A stretch of 64,000 bases of DNA from Streptomyces alfalfae (GTDB lineage: Bacteria; Actinomycetota; Actinomycetes; Streptomycetales; Streptomycetaceae), in contig NZ_QEXM01000003.1 of assembly GCF_004127445.1 (NCBI RefSeq), forward strand, positions 171,201 to 235,200. Reading direction: 5' to 3'. The stretch's first letter is position 1. Every line of letters starts with the position of its first letter. The position numbers and the translations under genes were made by a program. Under the pieces are notes generated by a model. That model did not search any database, was not told the DNA's origin, and saw only the letters and a program-made list of their open reading frames with translations. This document shows, in pieces, positions 34,330 to 45,576 of this stretch.

Positions 34330-37300
34330 TCACTCCTCTCCGGTGTCGTCCGCTGCCCGGAGCTTCGCCGTGAGGACGCCTCCGATGTGCGACGACGGCG
34401 TGGGCTGGAGCATGGTGAAGTGGCTCGCCGCGATCTCGTGCGCCTCGACCTCGCCCTCGACGAAGGGCTCCCAGCTCTCCTTGGCGGCCGGCGCGGGCCG
34501 CTCGGCGGGCTGGTCGTCGGCGGCGATGAACAGCAGCAGGTCGCCCCGGAAGCGGCGCGGCGTGTGGTGCGGGGTGATGCGGCCCAGGTTGTCGATCACC
34601 TCGCGCATGTGGGACCGGAGGCCTTCGTCCATGCCCTCGCCGACGTCCTGGCTCATCGGCTGCCGCCTGTCCCCCGGCCGCGGCTGGACGTCGCCGTCCG
34701 CGCGGGCGCCGGGCGACACGTCGCGGTAGTCGGCCCCGCCGGTTCCCTCGGGGTAGCCGTCGATCACCGCGAGCAGCCGCACCTGTTCGCCCTGCTCTTC
34801 GAGGTGCGTGGCGACGGCCTGGGCGATCAGGCCGCCGAGCGACCACCCGAGGAGGTGGTAGGGGCCCGCCGGCTGGACGGTCCTGATCTGTTCGGCGTAG
34901 TCGGCCGCCATCTCGGCCATGCTGCGGGGCATGGGCTCCGGTCCCGCGAGCCCGCGCGCCTGCACGCCGTAGACGGGCAGGTCCTGCGGCAGGTGCCGCA
35001 GGAGAGCCGCGTACGCCCAGCTCAGTCCCGTACCGGTGTGGAGGCAGAACAGCGGCGGCCTGTCGCCCGTCGGGCGCAGCGGCAGCAGCACCTCCACGTC
35101 CTCGTGGTCCCCGCCGCCGGCCGCCCTGGCGCCGGGGCGGCCGTCCCTGGCCTTGCCGCGCAGGGCGAGCAGCCCCTCGGCCGTCCGCTTCGCGCGCTCG
35201 CCGGTGCGCAGCATCCGCTCTCCGGCGGAGCCGAAGGGGCAGGCGACGAACCGTTCGCCGGTCGACGCCCGGCCGTCCGCGTAGCCGCGGGCCAGCGCGG
35301 CTCCCGCGACGTACAGGTCGCCGGCGCCGCCGGGCGGGACCGGGCGCAGGTGGTCGTCGAGGACATAGGCCCGGGTGTGGGAGACGGGGCGGCCCGCGGG
35401 GGCCTCGGCGGGGAGCCGTCCGCCGGGCGCGGTCGTGTGGTCGAGCCAGGCGCCCGCGGTCTCCGCCGTGCCGTGGACGCTGACCAGGCCGGCTCGCGGA
35501 TGGCGGTCCAGCCACTGCCGCGCGGCGTCGGCGGACTCCGTGGCCCCGATGCCGTCCACGACCACGGCGCCGGTCACCTGCCGGTCGTCCGCCTCGTGTT
35601 CGTGGCCCGTGGGCAGCAGCTCGCCGGTGGTGACGAGCAGTGCCGCGCCGTCCGTCGCGGTGATCGCGGGACCGTCGTCGTCGCCCGCCGCCAGGCGGAC
35701 GGCGCCGCCCTCGCACAGAGCCGCGAACAGCGGCGCCAGGAGCGCCGGCACGGGGGCGCGCAGGTCGAGTGCCGTCACCTCGTGCTGCCCCGGCGGTGAG
35801 ACGCGCGCGCGGTGTGCGGCCTGGTGGAGCAGCGTCCGGTGCTCGATGACCGCTGCCGTGCCGGGACCGTCGGCGCCGTCGGACGCCGTGGCGCCGAGCA
35901 CGAGCGCCGCCTGCCCCGGCAGGGGCATGGGCAGCGGCTGCGTCGCGCCGTCCGCCGCGTGCCCGCCGCCGGTCACGGCCGTCCGGGGGTCGTCGAGCGG
36001 CAGCATCGGCACGGTGATGCCGTCGGCCAGCAGCGGGGCCGTCGCCGTGTCGCAGACCAGCGCGGCGGGTTCGGCCCTGCGCAGGCAGGCGGGGATGTCC
36101 TCCATGGGCCGGTGCGGATCGGCCAGGAGGCAGGCGGCGCCGGCCTTGAGCACGCCGAGCAGCGCGACCACGAGGGCGCCCGTGGGCGGCTGCGCGACGA
36201 GGACGACGTCCTCGGCGCCGATGCCCCGCCCGACCAGCCGGCGCGCGAGCCGGCCGGCCGCGGCGTCCAGCGCTCCGTGGGTGAGCGCGCCGTCCCCGGC
36301 GAGGATCGCCGGCGCGTCGGGGCGCCGCGCGGCCTGCTCGGCGAGGCGTGCGACGACGGTGCCCTCCGGCATCGCGGCTGCCGCGTCGTGCCCGGCGACG
36401 ACCGCCTGGTCGCGCTCGTCCGGGCCGAGGAGCAGCTCCACCTGGGCCATGCGGAGGTCGGGGTCGGCCGCGATCTGTTCGAGGACCTGGCCGAGCCGCC
36501 GCGCGAACGCGTCGACCGTGGACCGGTCGAACAGGTCGGTGGCGTACCGGACGGTGCCGTCGACGCCCTTCGGGGCGCCTCCGCTGCCGTGCCGCTCGGT
36601 GAGGGCGAGCACGAGGTCGAGTTCGCCCACCGGCCGCCCCACCGGCAGCCGGGTGGTGCTCAGGCCCGGCAGTTCCGGCGACTCCCACACCTGGGAGGCG
36701 TCGCTGCGCAGGTCGAGCAGGACCTGGAACAGCGGGTGCCGTGCCGCGGGGGCCTGCGGTGACCGGGTGCCGACGAGGCGCGCGAAGGGCACGTCCGGGT
36801 TCTGCACCGCCCGCTGGAAGGTGTCCCGTGCCCGCCCGAGGAGTTCGCGGAAGGTGGGGTTGCCGGAGGCGTCCGTGCGCAGGACCAGCGGGTCGGCGAA
36901 GGGCCCCACCAGTCCGTCGAGGTCGCCTTCCTCGTCCCGGTTGGCCAGGACGGTGCCGAAGGTGACGTCGGGTCCCGCGCCGAGACCGGAGAGGAGCAGC
37001 GTGAGGGCGGCCTGCACCACCATGAAGAGCGTCGCGCTCTCGGCCTCGGCCACCTCCATCAGCCGGGCGTGCAGATCGCCGTCGACGGCGAGCGGCACCG
37101 CGTCCGTCCGGTGCGAGGCGACGGGCGGCCGCGGCCTGTCGGTCGGCAGTTCCTGCTCGTCCTCCAGGCCGGCCAGGGCCTTCTTCCAGTACGAGGTCTG
37201 CTCGCCGATCAGGCTGTCGGGGTCCTGTTCGTCCCGGAGCATCTCGCGCTCCCAGAGCGCGTAGTCGGCGAACTGCAGGGGCAGCGGCGCGCGTTCGGGG

Positions 37301-40300
37301 GCCCGGCCCTCACGGCGTGCTCCGTAGGCCGCCGCCAGGTCGCGGACCAGGACGGTCAGCGACCCGTCGTCCGTCGCGACGCGGTGCACCACCATCAGCA
37401 GGACGTGCTCGGTGTCGGAGACCGCGAACAGGCGGCACGTCCACGGTGTCTCCCGGGTGAGGTCGAACTCGTGGTCGGCGTGGCCGGCGAGGAGGTCCGG
37501 CAGCTCGTCCTCGGCCGCCGGTGTCACGGGCAGCTCGGGCCGGGCCGCGTCGACGTCGAGGACCCGCTGGTAGAGGTCACCGCCGTCCGAGCAGGTGAAC
37601 GTCGTCCGCAGCATGTCGTGCCGTGCGGCGACGTCGCCGAGGGCCGCCTCCAGAGCCGCGCGGTCCAGGGCGCCGCTGAGGCGCAGCGCGATCGGGGCCC
37701 GCCGGACCGGTGAGCCGGGGTTCTCCTGCTCCAGGCGCCAGGTCCGTGTCTGGCTCGCCGTGGCGGGGATCTCGTCGGGGTGGTCGACCGGCCGCAGCTC
37801 GGGAAGCTCCTTCGACGTCAGGAGCCTGGCGACGCCGAGGGGGGTGGAGGAGCCGAAGAAGCGCCGCATGCTCAGCTCGGTGCCGAACTCCTCGCGGATG
37901 CGCGCGGCGAGCCGCATCGCGAGGCCCGAGTCGCCACCCAGGTCGAAGAAGTTGTCGTCGACGCCCACCCGTTCGAGGTCCAGGATCTCGGCGAACAGCG
38001 CGCAGAGCCTCGCCTGCGTCTCGTTCTCCGGCTCGCGTCCGGAGACCCGTCCCGCGAAGTCCGGGGCGGGCAGCGCCCTGCGGTTCACCTTGCCGTTGCG
38101 CGTCAGCGGCAGCTTGTCGAGGACGACGACCGCGGCGGGGACCATGTACGACGGCAGCGTGCGGGACAGGTGCTCGCGGAACACCTCGGTGTCCGTGCCC
38201 TCGCCGCCCTCGCCGTCCCCACCGCCTTCGCCCGCGGTGACCACGTAGCCGACCAGGCGCTGCTCGCCCGGCCGGTCCTCGCGGAGCACCACCACCGCCT
38301 GGCGCACCAGCGGGTGGGAGGCGAGCACGGCCTCGATCTCACCCAGCTCCACCCGGAACCCGCGGATCTTGATCTGTTCGTCCGCGCGCCCCACGAACAG
38401 CAGTTCCCCGTCCGCCGTCCAGCGGGCCAGGTCTCCGGTCCGGTACATCCGGGCGGCGTCACCGAACGGGCAGGCCACGAACCGCTCGGCGGTCAGGTCG
38501 GGGCGCCCGACGTAGCCGCGTGCCACGCCGGGACCCGCGATGTACACCTCGCCGACGACGCCCGGCGGGACCGGGTGGAGGAAGCCGTCGAGGACGTACG
38601 TGCCGACGTTGCCCAGCGGGCGGCCGATCGGCGGCGCCGCGTCGCTCGACCTGATCTCCTCGTCCACGGGCCCCGCGGTGGCCATCACGGTCGCCTCGGT
38701 GGGGCCGTAGGTGTTCCACACCCGCGCCTGCGGGGTCCAGCGGCTGGCCAGGTCCGCGGTCAGCAGCTCCGCGCCGAGGACCCAGTTCTCCACGCCGGTC
38801 AGCTCGTCGGGGTCCAGCAGGGTCAGCAGCGAGGGCACCACGCTGGCGGTGCTGACCCCGGACGTCCGCACCAGCTCGGCCAGCGCGCCCGGCTCGGCCC
38901 GCTCCTGCCCCGAGGCGATGACGAGCGTGCCGCCGCCCGCCAGGGTGACCGCGACGTCGAGGACCGACGCGTCGAAGCTGAACGACGCGAACTGCAGGAC
39001 GGACACGCCCTCGGCCACGCCCAGGGCCGGCCGCATCGTCTCGGCCAGGTTCGCCACGCCGCCGTGCGCCACGGCCACGCCCTTGGGGCGGCCCGACGAG
39101 CCCGAGGTGTGGATGACATAGGCGAGCTGGTCCGGTGTCACCGCGGTGTCGAGCGGTTCGGCGGATTCCGCCGCGAGCGCCCGCACGGTCTCCACCTGGT
39201 CGAGCAGCACCGCTCGCGCCGCTCCCGTCGGCAGGCCGTCCAGGGTCCCTCCCGTGCCGATGACGACCCGCGCCCCGCTGTCGGCGATGACGTGGCCGAG
39301 GCGGTCCGCCGGGTACTCCGGGTCGAGGGGCACGAACGCGCCGCCCGCCTTCCACACCGCAAGCTCCGCCACGACCATGTCGACGCCGCGCGGCAGGCAC
39401 AGGCCCACCCGTGTCTCCCGTGCCACGCCGAGCCCGGCCAGATGACGCGCCAGGCGGTTCGCCCGCGCCTCGAACTCCGCGTAGGTCAGGGTCTCCTGGC
39501 CGCTGCGCACCGCGACCGCGTCGGGCGTGCGGCCCGCCCGCGTGCGGATCAGCTCCGGCACCGGCGCGGCCGGGACCTCCACCGCCGGCGTGTTCCACCG
39601 CTCGGTCACCAAGGACCGCTCGGCCGCGTCGGACAGCTCGATCCGGCCCACGGGGAGCCCGGGGTCGGCGGCCATCTGCCGCAGGGCCCGCACCAGCCGG
39701 TCGAGCAGGGCGCGGGCGGCCGGCTCGTCGAAGGCGTCGGAGCGGTGGCTGAGCCGCATCCGCAGGCCGCCGAGCGGGTCCACCACCAGACCGAGGGGGT
39801 AGCTGATCGACTCGCGCATCCCGGCCTCGGTGAGGACCAGACCGGCCGGCGCGGCCTCCCGGGGGCCGCCCTCGCCGGACTGCTCCGGCGCGTCCATCCC
39901 CGTGGGGAAGCTCTCGAACGCCATGAGGGAGTCGAAGGTCGCCCCCGGCCCCGCGATCCGCTGGATGTCCCCGAGGCTCAGGTACTGGTGGTCCATCAGG
40001 GCCGACTGCCTGGCCTGCACGTCGGCCAGCAGCTCGGCCACGGTCCGTGCGGGGTCGCAGGGGACGCGCACGGGGACGGTGTTGATGAACAGGCCCAGCA
40101 TGTCCTCCATGCCCGGCAGTTCCGCGGGGCGGCCCGCGACGGACGCGCCGAAGACCACGTCCCGGCGGCCCGCGAGCTGTCCGACGACCAGCGCCCACGC
40201 GACCTCGATGACCGTGTTCAGGGTGATGTCGTGGGCGCGGGTCAGCTCGCCGAGCGCGGCGTTCAGCGCCTCGTCCGCGACGGTGAAGACCTCACCCGAC

Positions 40301-43300
40301 GCCCCGGACGCCTCGACCGTCGCCCCCGGCGTCACGGGCACGACCAGCGTCGGCTCCTCCACGCCGGACAGCTCCGCCGACCACGCCTCCTGCGCGGCCT
40401 CCTTGTCCTGACGTCCCAGCCAGGAAAGGAACTCCGAGTAGGGCGTGACCGCGGGCAGCCCGCCCGCGGCGCCCCCTGCCTCGTAGCAGGCCCACAGCTC
40501 ACGCCGCAGGACGGGCAGGGACCAGCCGTCGAGCACGATGTGATGGAGCGTCACCATCATGCGGTGCCGCTCGTGGCCCGTCTTGACCAGGAGCACCTTC
40601 ACGAGCGGTGGGCGCGTCAGGTCGAAGCCCTTGTCCCGTTCCTGTGCCCCGATGCGGTCGGACTCCGCCTGGGCCTCGTCCGCACCGAGGTCCGACAGGT
40701 CCTCCTCACGCCACGGCAGGACGGCCTGCGGCATGACGATCTGGACGGCCTGCCCGGACCCCGCCACCTGCCGGAAGCCCACGCGCAGGCTCGCGTGCCG
40801 GTCCAGGAGCGACTGCCAGGACGCCCGCAGGACGCCGGGGTCCAGCGGCCCTTCGAGGCCGACGATCATCTGCTCCACATACACGTCCGGGCCGTCGTCC
40901 GCGAACATCGAGTGGAACAGCAGCCCTTCCTGGAGCGGTGAGAGCGGCCAGATGTCGGCCAGGCCCGGCGCCGCCAGCTCCAGCTTCTCGACCTGGGCCT
41001 GGGTGAGCGCGACCAGCGGGAAGTCGGAGGGTGTGTGGCCGCCCGCCGCCGGGTCGCCCGCGTGGGCGGCCAGGCCGGTCAGCATCGCCGCCCAGCCCTC
41101 GACCAGGGCGCGCGCCGCCTCCTCGGCCAGGAGGTGTTCCGGGCAGGCCAGGCTGAGCGTGAGCCGCGGCCCGTCCGCGAGGTCGTGGACGACGCCGGTG
41201 ACCTCCAGCGGGTGGGCGACCGGGAGATGCCCGCCGGCGGGGTCGCCCGCCGGCGAGTGGTCTCCGTCGGCGGGCGCGCCGGGGACCCGGCCGAGGTAGG
41301 TGAAGCCGATCCGCGCGGTGGGCAGGGCGGCGAGTTCCTGTGCGGTCGCTTCGTTGAGGTGGCGCAGCAGGCCGTGGCCGAGGCCGTCGCCGGGCACGGC
41401 GCGCAGCTGCTCCTTGACCCGCTTCACGGTGTCGCCCGCCGCCGGGCCGCCGGACAGGATCTCGTCGAGGTCGGCGGCGCCCACGTCGAGGCGTACGGGA
41501 TGGGTGCCGGTGAACCAGCCGACGGTCCGCGACAGGTCCATGCCGTCGGTCAGTTCCACCCGGCCGTGGCCCTCCACGTCCACCAGGAAGCCGCCCGCCG
41601 GGGCGTCGTCACCGCGCCATCGCGTGACCGCGGCGGCGAGGCCGGTCAGGAGCACGTCGTCGGCGCCGGCGTGGTAGGCGGTGGTCACGCCGGTCAGCAG
41701 GGCCGATGTGACGTCGGCCGGCACCGTCGCCGAGACCCGCCGGACGGTGGCCGCGACGTCGCGTGCCGGGTCGGCGGGGACCTCGGTGAGCTGCGGGTCG
41801 GGGCCCTGGAGCAGTTCCTTCCACCGGGGGAGTTCCGCGGTCCGCTCCGCGCCGCCCGCCTGTTCGGCCAGCGCCCGCGCCCAGTGGCGGAAGGAGGTGG
41901 GGACCGGTTCCAGTTCGGGCTTGTGCCCCGCGGCGAGCGCGGCGCAGGCCTGCTCCAGGTCGGGCAGCAGGATGCGCCACGACACCGCGTCCACCACGAG
42001 GTGGTCGACGACCAGCAGCAGCCGTCCCGGCGTGTCGGGGCCGAGGTCGAACCAGACCACCTGGAGCATGACGCCGGAGCGCGGGTCGAGCCGCGCCACC
42101 GCCGCCTTGCTCTCCGCGGCGATCGTCCGCGGCAGGTCGTCGGCGGACGCCGACGCCGCGTCGACCCGGCGCACCCACGATCCGGCCGGGGCCGTGCCGG
42201 GCCCCGAGATCACGAGCCGCCGCTCCGGTTCCGTCTCCAGGCGGGCGCGCAGCACGTCGTGGTGATCGACGACGGCGCGCACCGCGTCGGCCAGGGTCTC
42301 GGAGCGCAGCGCGGCCGGGGTCTCGACCAGGGCTGACTGCACGACGTGGCCGACGTGTGCGGCGCCGACGCGGTCGAGCAGTTCGTGCATGACCGGCGTC
42401 AGGGGCACCTCTCCGGCGCCGGGGTCGCCGCCGCCCGCGGCCGGGCCGGCGACGGGTGAGGCCACCAGGGCCAGGGCGGCCGGGGTGCGGTGCTCGAAGA
42501 CCTGGCGCGCGGTGATCGCGAGTCCCGCGCGGCGGGCGCCGGACACCAGCATCATCGACTGGATGGAGTCGCCGCCGAGGGCGAAGAACGAGTCGTCGGC
42601 GCCGGCCCGTTCGATCCCGAGCGTCTCGGCGAACAGCCCGCACAGGACCGCCTCGACGGGCGTCCGCGGGTCGCGGCCCCGTGCGGTCCTTCCGGGCGCG
42701 GGCAGGGCGTCGCGGTCGAGCTTGCCGTTCACGGTGAGCGGCAGCGCGTCGAGGACGACCACCGCCGAGGGGACCATGTGGTCGGGGAGGCGGAGGCCCG
42801 CGTACGCGCGGAGCGCCTCGGGGTCGACGGAGCCGTCCGCGCCGTCGGTGCGGTCCGTGCCGGGGACGACGTAGGCGACCAGGTGGCGGTCGCCGGGCCG
42901 GTCCTCGCGTGCCACGACCGCCACCTGGCCCACCGAGGGGTGCCGGGCGATGACCGCCTCGATCTCGCCGGGCTCCACGCGGAAGCCGCGCAGCTTCACC
43001 TGGTCGTCGGCCCGCCCGGCGAACGCCAGCTGTCCGTCGGCCATCCAGCGGGCGAGGTCGCCGGTGCGGTACATCCGGCCGCCCGCGCCGAAGGGGCAGG
43101 CCACGAACCGCTCGGCCGTCAGGCCCGGCCGTCCCGCGTACCCGCGCGCCACTCCCGGCCCGGCGACGTACAGTTCGCCGGTCACGCCGGGCGGCGTCGG
43201 CCGCAGGAAGCCGTCGAGCACGTAGGTCCGCATGTTGGCCAGCGGGCGTCCGATGGGCGGCGGCTCGTCCCGCGGCCCGATGTCCTTCGCCACGGGTCCC

Positions 43301-45564
43301 GAGGTGGCCATCACGGTGGCCTCGGTGGGGCCGTAGGTGTTCCACACCCGCGCTCGGGAAGTCCAGCGGCTCGCGAGGTCCGCGGTCAGCAGTTCGCCGC
43401 CGAGGACCCAGTTCCGCACGCCCGGCACGTCGTCCGGGTCCAGGACGCGCAGCACCGACGGCACGACGCTGGCCGACCCGACGCCGCACGCGCGGATCAT
43501 GGCCGCCAGCGCCCCGGGGTCGGTGCGCTCCTCGGCCGAGGCGATGGCCAGGGTGCCGCCCGCGGCCAGCGTGACCGCCACGTCGAGCACGGAACCGTCG
43601 AAGCTGAACGACGCGTACTGGAGCATCGTCACACCCGTGCCGAGGCCGAGGGCCGGGCGCATCGCCTCGGCGAGGTTCGCCACGCCAAGGTGGGCGAGGG
43701 CCACGCCCTTGGGGCGGCCGGTCGATCCGGAGGTGTAGATGACGTAGGCGAGCTGGTCGGGCGGGACGGGCAGGCCGAGCGGCCCGGCGGCCTCCGCCGC
43801 GACCGCCCGCCGCGTGTCCGCCGCGTCGAGGCGGACGACGCGGTCGGCCTCGACGGGCGGCTCACCGGCGCAGAGCACCACCCGCGCCCCGCTGTCGGCC
43901 ACCATGAACGCCAGCCGGTCCGCCGGGTACTCCGGGTCGAGCGGGACGAACGCGCCGCCCGCCTTCCACACCGCGAGCTCGCCCACGACCATGTCGACGC
44001 CGCGCGGCAGGCACAGGCCGACCCGGTCCTCCCGGCCGACGCCGAGCCCCACGAGATGCCGGGCGAGCCGGTTGGCGCGGCTCTCCAGTTCGCCGTACGT
44101 CACCTCGTCCGCGCCGCACCGCACGGCCACGGCGTCCGGCGAGCGCAGCGCCCACTCCTGGAACGCCTCCACCGCCGAGCCCGCGGCCACCGGCCGGCCC
44201 GTGGCGTTCCACCGGTCCACGACGGTCGAACGCTCGGCCCGGTCCGTCACGTCGATGTCGCCGACCCGCGCCGAGGGGTCGGCCGCGATCTGTTCCAGGA
44301 CCCGCACGAACCGCCGGACGATCGAGTCGGCGGCGGCGCGGTCGAACAGGTCGGGCCGGTGATCCAGTTTCAGGCGCAGCCGGCCGCCGCCGGGGACCGC
44401 GACGAGGGTGAGGGGGTAGTGGGAGGCGTCGCGCGAGGCCCCCGCCGGGCTGAGGGTCACGGCGCCGGGTCCCGGCGCGGGCCCGGCCGGCGGCAGGGGG
44501 TAGTTCTCGTAGAGCACGAGGGTGTCGAAGACGGCTGCGGCCCCGGCGAGCTTCTGGACCTCGGCGAGGCCGACGTGCTGGTGGGGTATCAGCGCGGACT
44601 GGCGCTCCTGGAGCTCCGTCAGGGTCTCAAGGACCGGCTTCCGGCCTTCGAGGGGCACGCGCACCGGCAGGGTGTTGATGAAGAGGCCGACCATGGACTC
44701 CACGCCCGGCAGTTCGGCGGGGCGCCCGGCGACGGTCGCGCCGAACACGACGTCCGTGCGGCCCGCGAGCCGCGCGAGGACCAGGGCCCACGCGCCCTGC
44801 ACCACGGTGTTCAGCGTCAGGCCCCTGGCGCGCGTCACCTCCGTCAGAGCAGCGGTGAGTTCGGCGGGCACGGTCGCGTGCGCCTGCTCGGGGAGCACGG
44901 GGGTACGGCCCGGGTCGGCCGGCGCCACCAGGGTCGAGCCGTCGACTCCGGCGAGTTCGGCCCGCCAGGCGTCCGAGGCCGCGTCCTTGTCCTGGCGGGC
45001 GAGCCAGGCCACGTACTCGCCGTAGGGAGCGACCCGTTCGAGGGCGGAGGTGTCGCCGCCCGCCGCGTACGTCGCGGAGAGCTCGCCCAGCAGGACGGGC
45101 ATCGACCAGCCGTCGAGCAGGATGTGATGCAGCGTCATGACGAGGCGGCACCGGTCCTCGCCGAGCCTCACCAGCAGGAGCCGCAGCAGCGGAGGGACCG
45201 CGAGGTCGAAGCGCTTCGCGCGCTCCTGCGCCGAGAGCCGGTCGATCTCCGCCGTGGCCTCGCTCTCCGCGAGCCCGCGAACGTCCGCCTCCCGCCAGGG
45301 CAGCACGACCTCCCGCGGGATGACCTGCACCATGTGGGCGCCGGTGACCGGCCGGAAGCAGGCCCGCAGCGCGGCGTGCCGGGCCAGCAGCGCCTGCCAG
45401 GACGCCCGCAGCCGATCCGTGTCCACGGGGCCGTTGACGTCCACCGCGGACTGCACGGTGTAGACGTCCGGGCCCTGGTCGTCGAAGGAGGCGTGGAACA
45501 GCATCCCCTCCTGCAACGGCGAGAGGGGCCACACGTCCTCGACGAGGGATCGGGGTCGGGTCAT
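34330..45564 (-). CDS. NRPS, terminal two modules: C-A-T-E-C-A-T-X-A(relic)-TE
   Basis: A 3744-residue synthetase. Approximate layout: C 8-445 (HHILLDGWS at about 146); A 455-965; T with Ser 1000 (GGDSIQS); E 1050-1490 with altered motif DHLVVDA at 1187; C 1540-1980 (HHIVLDG at about 1674, DCL type); A 1985-2480; T with Ser 2546; X 2590-3050 with HRVATDD at 2727; degenerate A 3055-3475; thioesterase 3490-3744 with GWSLGG (Ser 3575), the Asp in VIDGYP and a C-terminal His in ASHFTML. The specificity codes are D-G-L-S-V-G-T-V-M-K and D-A-L-S-V-G-T-V-M-K, nearly identical and not assignable by me. The start ATG lies 12 bases after the upstream NRPS stop, behind GGAGAGAG. It adds the last two residues, recruits the P450s through X, and releases the peptide. 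Confidence 0.92.
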   Translation of the reverse strand: MTRPRSLVEDVWPLSPLQEGMLFHASFDDQGPDVYTVQSAVDVNGPVDTDRLRASWQALLARHAALRACFRPVTGAHMVQVIPREVVLPWREADVRGLAESEATAEIDRLSAQERAKRFDLAVPPLLRLLLVRLGEDRCRLVMTLHHILLDGWSMPVLLGELSATYAAGGDTSALERVAPYGEYVAWLARQDKDAASDAWRAELAGVDGSTLVAPADPGRTPVLPEQAHATVPAELTAALTEVTRARGLTLNTVVQGAWALVLARLAGRTDVVFGATVAGRPAELPGVESMVGLFINTLPVRVPLEGRKPVLETLTELQERQSALIPHQHVGLAEVQKLAGAAAVFDTLVLYENYPLPPAGPAPGPGAVTLSPAGASRDASHYPLTLVAVPGGGRLRLKLDHRPDLFDRAAADSIVRRFVRVLEQIAADPSARVGDIDVTDRAERSTVVDRWNATGRPVAAGSAVEAFQEWALRSPDAVAVRCGADEVTYGELESRANRLARHLVGLGVGREDRVGLCLPRGVDMVVGELAVWKAGGAFVPLDPEYPADRLAFMVADSGARVVLCAGEPPVEADRVVRLDAADTRRAVAAEAAGPLGLPVPPDQLAYVIYTSGSTGRPKGVALAHLGVANLAEAMRPALGLGTGVTMLQYASFSFDGSVLDVAVTLAAGGTLAIASAEERTDPGALAAMIRACGVGSASVVPSVLRVLDPDDVPGVRNWVLGGELLTADLASRWTSRARVWNTYGPTEATVMATSGPVAKDIGPRDEPPPIGRPLANMRTYVLDGFLRPTPPGVTGELYVAGPGVARGYAGRPGLTAERFVACPFGAGGRMYRTGDLARWMADGQLAFAGRADDQVKLRGFRVEPGEIEAVIARHPSVGQVAVVAREDRPGDRHLVAYVVPGTDRTDGADGSVDPEALRAYAGLRLPDHMVPSAVVVLDALPLTVNGKLDRDALPAPGRTARGRDPRTPVEAVLCGLFAETLGIERAGADDSFFALGGDSIQSMMLVSGARRAGLAITARQVFEHRTPAALALVASPVAGPAAGGGDPGAGEVPLTPVMHELLDRVGAAHVGHVVQSALVETPAALRSETLADAVRAVVDHHDVLRARLETEPERRLVISGPGTAPAGSWVRRVDAASASADDLPRTIAAESKAAVARLDPRSGVMLQVVWFDLGPDTPGRLLLVVDHLVVDAVSWRILLPDLEQACAALAAGHKPELEPVPTSFRHWARALAEQAGGAERTAELPRWKELLQGPDPQLTEVPADPARDVAATVRRVSATVPADVTSALLTGVTTAYHAGADDVLLTGLAAAVTRWRGDDAPAGGFLVDVEGHGRVELTDGMDLSRTVGWFTGTHPVRLDVGAADLDEILSGGPAAGDTVKRVKEQLRAVPGDGLGHGLLRHLNEATAQELAALPTARIGFTYLGRVPGAPADGDHSPAGDPAGGHLPVAHPLEVTGVVHDLADGPRLTLSLACPEHLLAEEAARALVEGWAAMLTGLAAHAGDPAAGGHTPSDFPLVALTQAQVEKLELAAPGLADIWPLSPLQEGLLFHSMFADDGPDVYVEQMIVGLEGPLDPGVLRASWQSLLDRHASLRVGFRQVAGSGQAVQIVMPQAVLPWREEDLSDLGADEAQAESDRIGAQERDKGFDLTRPPLVKVLLVKTGHERHRMMVTLHHIVLDGWSLPVLRRELWACYEAGGAAGGLPAVTPYSEFLSWLGRQDKEAAQEAWSAELSGVEEPTLVVPVTPGATVEASGASGEVFTVADEALNAALGELTRAHDITLNTVIEVAWALVVGQLAGRRDVVFGASVAGRPAELPGMEDMLGLFINTVPVRVPCDPARTVAELLADVQARQSALMDHQYLSLGDIQRIAGPGATFDSLMAFESFPTGMDAPEQSGEGGPREAAPAGLVLTEAGMRESISYPLGLVVDPLGGLRMRLSHRSDAFDEPAARALLDRLVRALRQMAADPGLPVGRIELSDAAERSLVTERWNTPAVEVPAAPVPELIRTRAGRTPDAVAVRSGQETLTYAEFEARANRLARHLAGLGVARETRVGLCLPRGVDMVVAELAVWKAGGAFVPLDPEYPADRLGHVIADSGARVVIGTGGTLDGLPTGAARAVLLDQVETVRALAAESAEPLDTAVTPDQLAYVIHTSGSSGRPKGVAVAHGGVANLAETMRPALGVAEGVSVLQFASFSFDASVLDVAVTLAGGGTLVIASGQERAEPGALAELVRTSGVSTASVVPSLLTLLDPDELTGVENWVLGAELLTADLASRWTPQARVWNTYGPTEATVMATAGPVDEEIRSSDAAPPIGRPLGNVGTYVLDGFLHPVPPGVVGEVYIAGPGVARGYVGRPDLTAERFVACPFGDAARMYRTGDLARWTADGELLFVGRADEQIKIRGFRVELGEIEAVLASHPLVRQAVVVLREDRPGEQRLVGYVVTAGEGGGDGEGGEGTDTEVFREHLSRTLPSYMVPAAVVVLDKLPLTRNGKVNRRALPAPDFAGRVSGREPENETQARLCALFAEILDLERVGVDDNFFDLGGDSGLAMRLAARIREEFGTELSMRRFFGSSTPLGVARLLTSKELPELRPVDHPDEIPATASQTRTWRLEQENPGSPVRRAPIALRLSGALDRAALEAALGDVAARHDMLRTTFTCSDGGDLYQRVLDVDAARPELPVTPAAEDELPDLLAGHADHEFDLTRETPWTCRLFAVSDTEHVLLMVVHRVATDDGSLTVLVRDLAAAYGARREGRAPERAPLPLQFADYALWEREMLRDEQDPDSLIGEQTSYWKKALAGLEDEQELPTDRPRPPVASHRTDAVPLAVDGDLHARLMEVAEAESATLFMVVQAALTLLLSGLGAGPDVTFGTVLANRDEEGDLDGLVGPFADPLVLRTDASGNPTFRELLGRARDTFQRAVQNPDVPFARLVGTRSPQAPAARHPLFQVLLDLRSDASQVWESPELPGLSTTRLPVGRPVGELDLVLALTERHGSGGAPKGVDGTVRYATDLFDRSTVDAFARRLGQVLEQIAADPDLRMAQVELLLGPDERDQAVVAGHDAAAAMPEGTVVARLAEQAARRPDAPAILAGDGALTHGALDAAAGRLARRLVGRGIGAEDVVLVAQPPTGALVVALLGVLKAGAACLLADPHRPMEDIPACLRRAEPAALVCDTATAPLLADGITVPMLPLDDPRTAVTGGGHAADGATQPLPMPLPGQAALVLGATASDGADGPGTAAVIEHRTLLHQAAHRARVSPPGQHEVTALDLRAPVPALLAPLFAALCEGGAVRLAAGDDDGPAITATDGAALLVTTGELLPTGHEHEADDRQVTGAVVVDGIGATESADAARQWLDRHPRAGLVSVHGTAETAGAWLDHTTAPGGRLPAEAPAGRPVSHTRAYVLDDHLRPVPPGGAGDLYVAGAALARGYADGRASTGERFVACPFGSAGERMLRTGERAKRTAEGLLALRGKARDGRPGARAAGGGDHEDVEVLLPLRPTGDRPPLFCLHTGTGLSWAYAALLRHLPQDLPVYGVQARGLAGPEPMPRSMAEMAADYAEQIRTVQPAGPYHLLGWSLGGLIAQAVATHLEEQGEQVRLLAVIDGYPEGTGGADYRDVSPGARADGDVQPRPGDRRQPMSQDVGEGMDEGLRSHMREVIDNLGRITPHHTPRRFRGDLLLFIAADDQPAERPAPAAKESWEPFVEGEVEAHEIAASHFTMLQPTPSSHIGGVLTAKLRAADDTGEE
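35140..36400 (-). other. Degenerate adenylation domain between X and thioesterase
   Basis: About 420 residues still align with an A domain: an A2-like [12 protein letters not shown], an A5-like VHGTAETAG, a good A6 ([17 protein letters not shown]) and an A7 trace ([10 protein letters not shown]). The ATP-binding A3 motif is lost ([11 protein letters not shown] in place of YTSGSTG). Everything after A7 is deleted, including A8, the A10 lysine and any carrier domain. It cannot activate an amino acid. Confidence 0.82.
36430..37797 (-). other. X domain (P450-recruiting, condensation-like) within the terminal NRPS
   Basis: A condensation-fold domain after the last carrier domain. Its catalytic motif is HRVATDD instead of HHxxxDG. 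HRxxxDD is the published signature of the glycopeptide X domain, which is inactive in condensation and docks Oxy P450s. The rest keeps LCL-type blocks ([21 protein letters not shown]), consistent with descent from a condensation domain that accepted an L-configured donor. Confidence 0.88.
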
Positions 45565-45576
45565 CGTTCTCTCTCC

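Noticed and set aside
35140..36400. The A-like segment before the thioesterase as a working eighth adenylation domain
   Set aside because: The ATP-binding motif is destroyed, the C-terminal subdomain with its catalytic lysine is missing, and no carrier domain follows.
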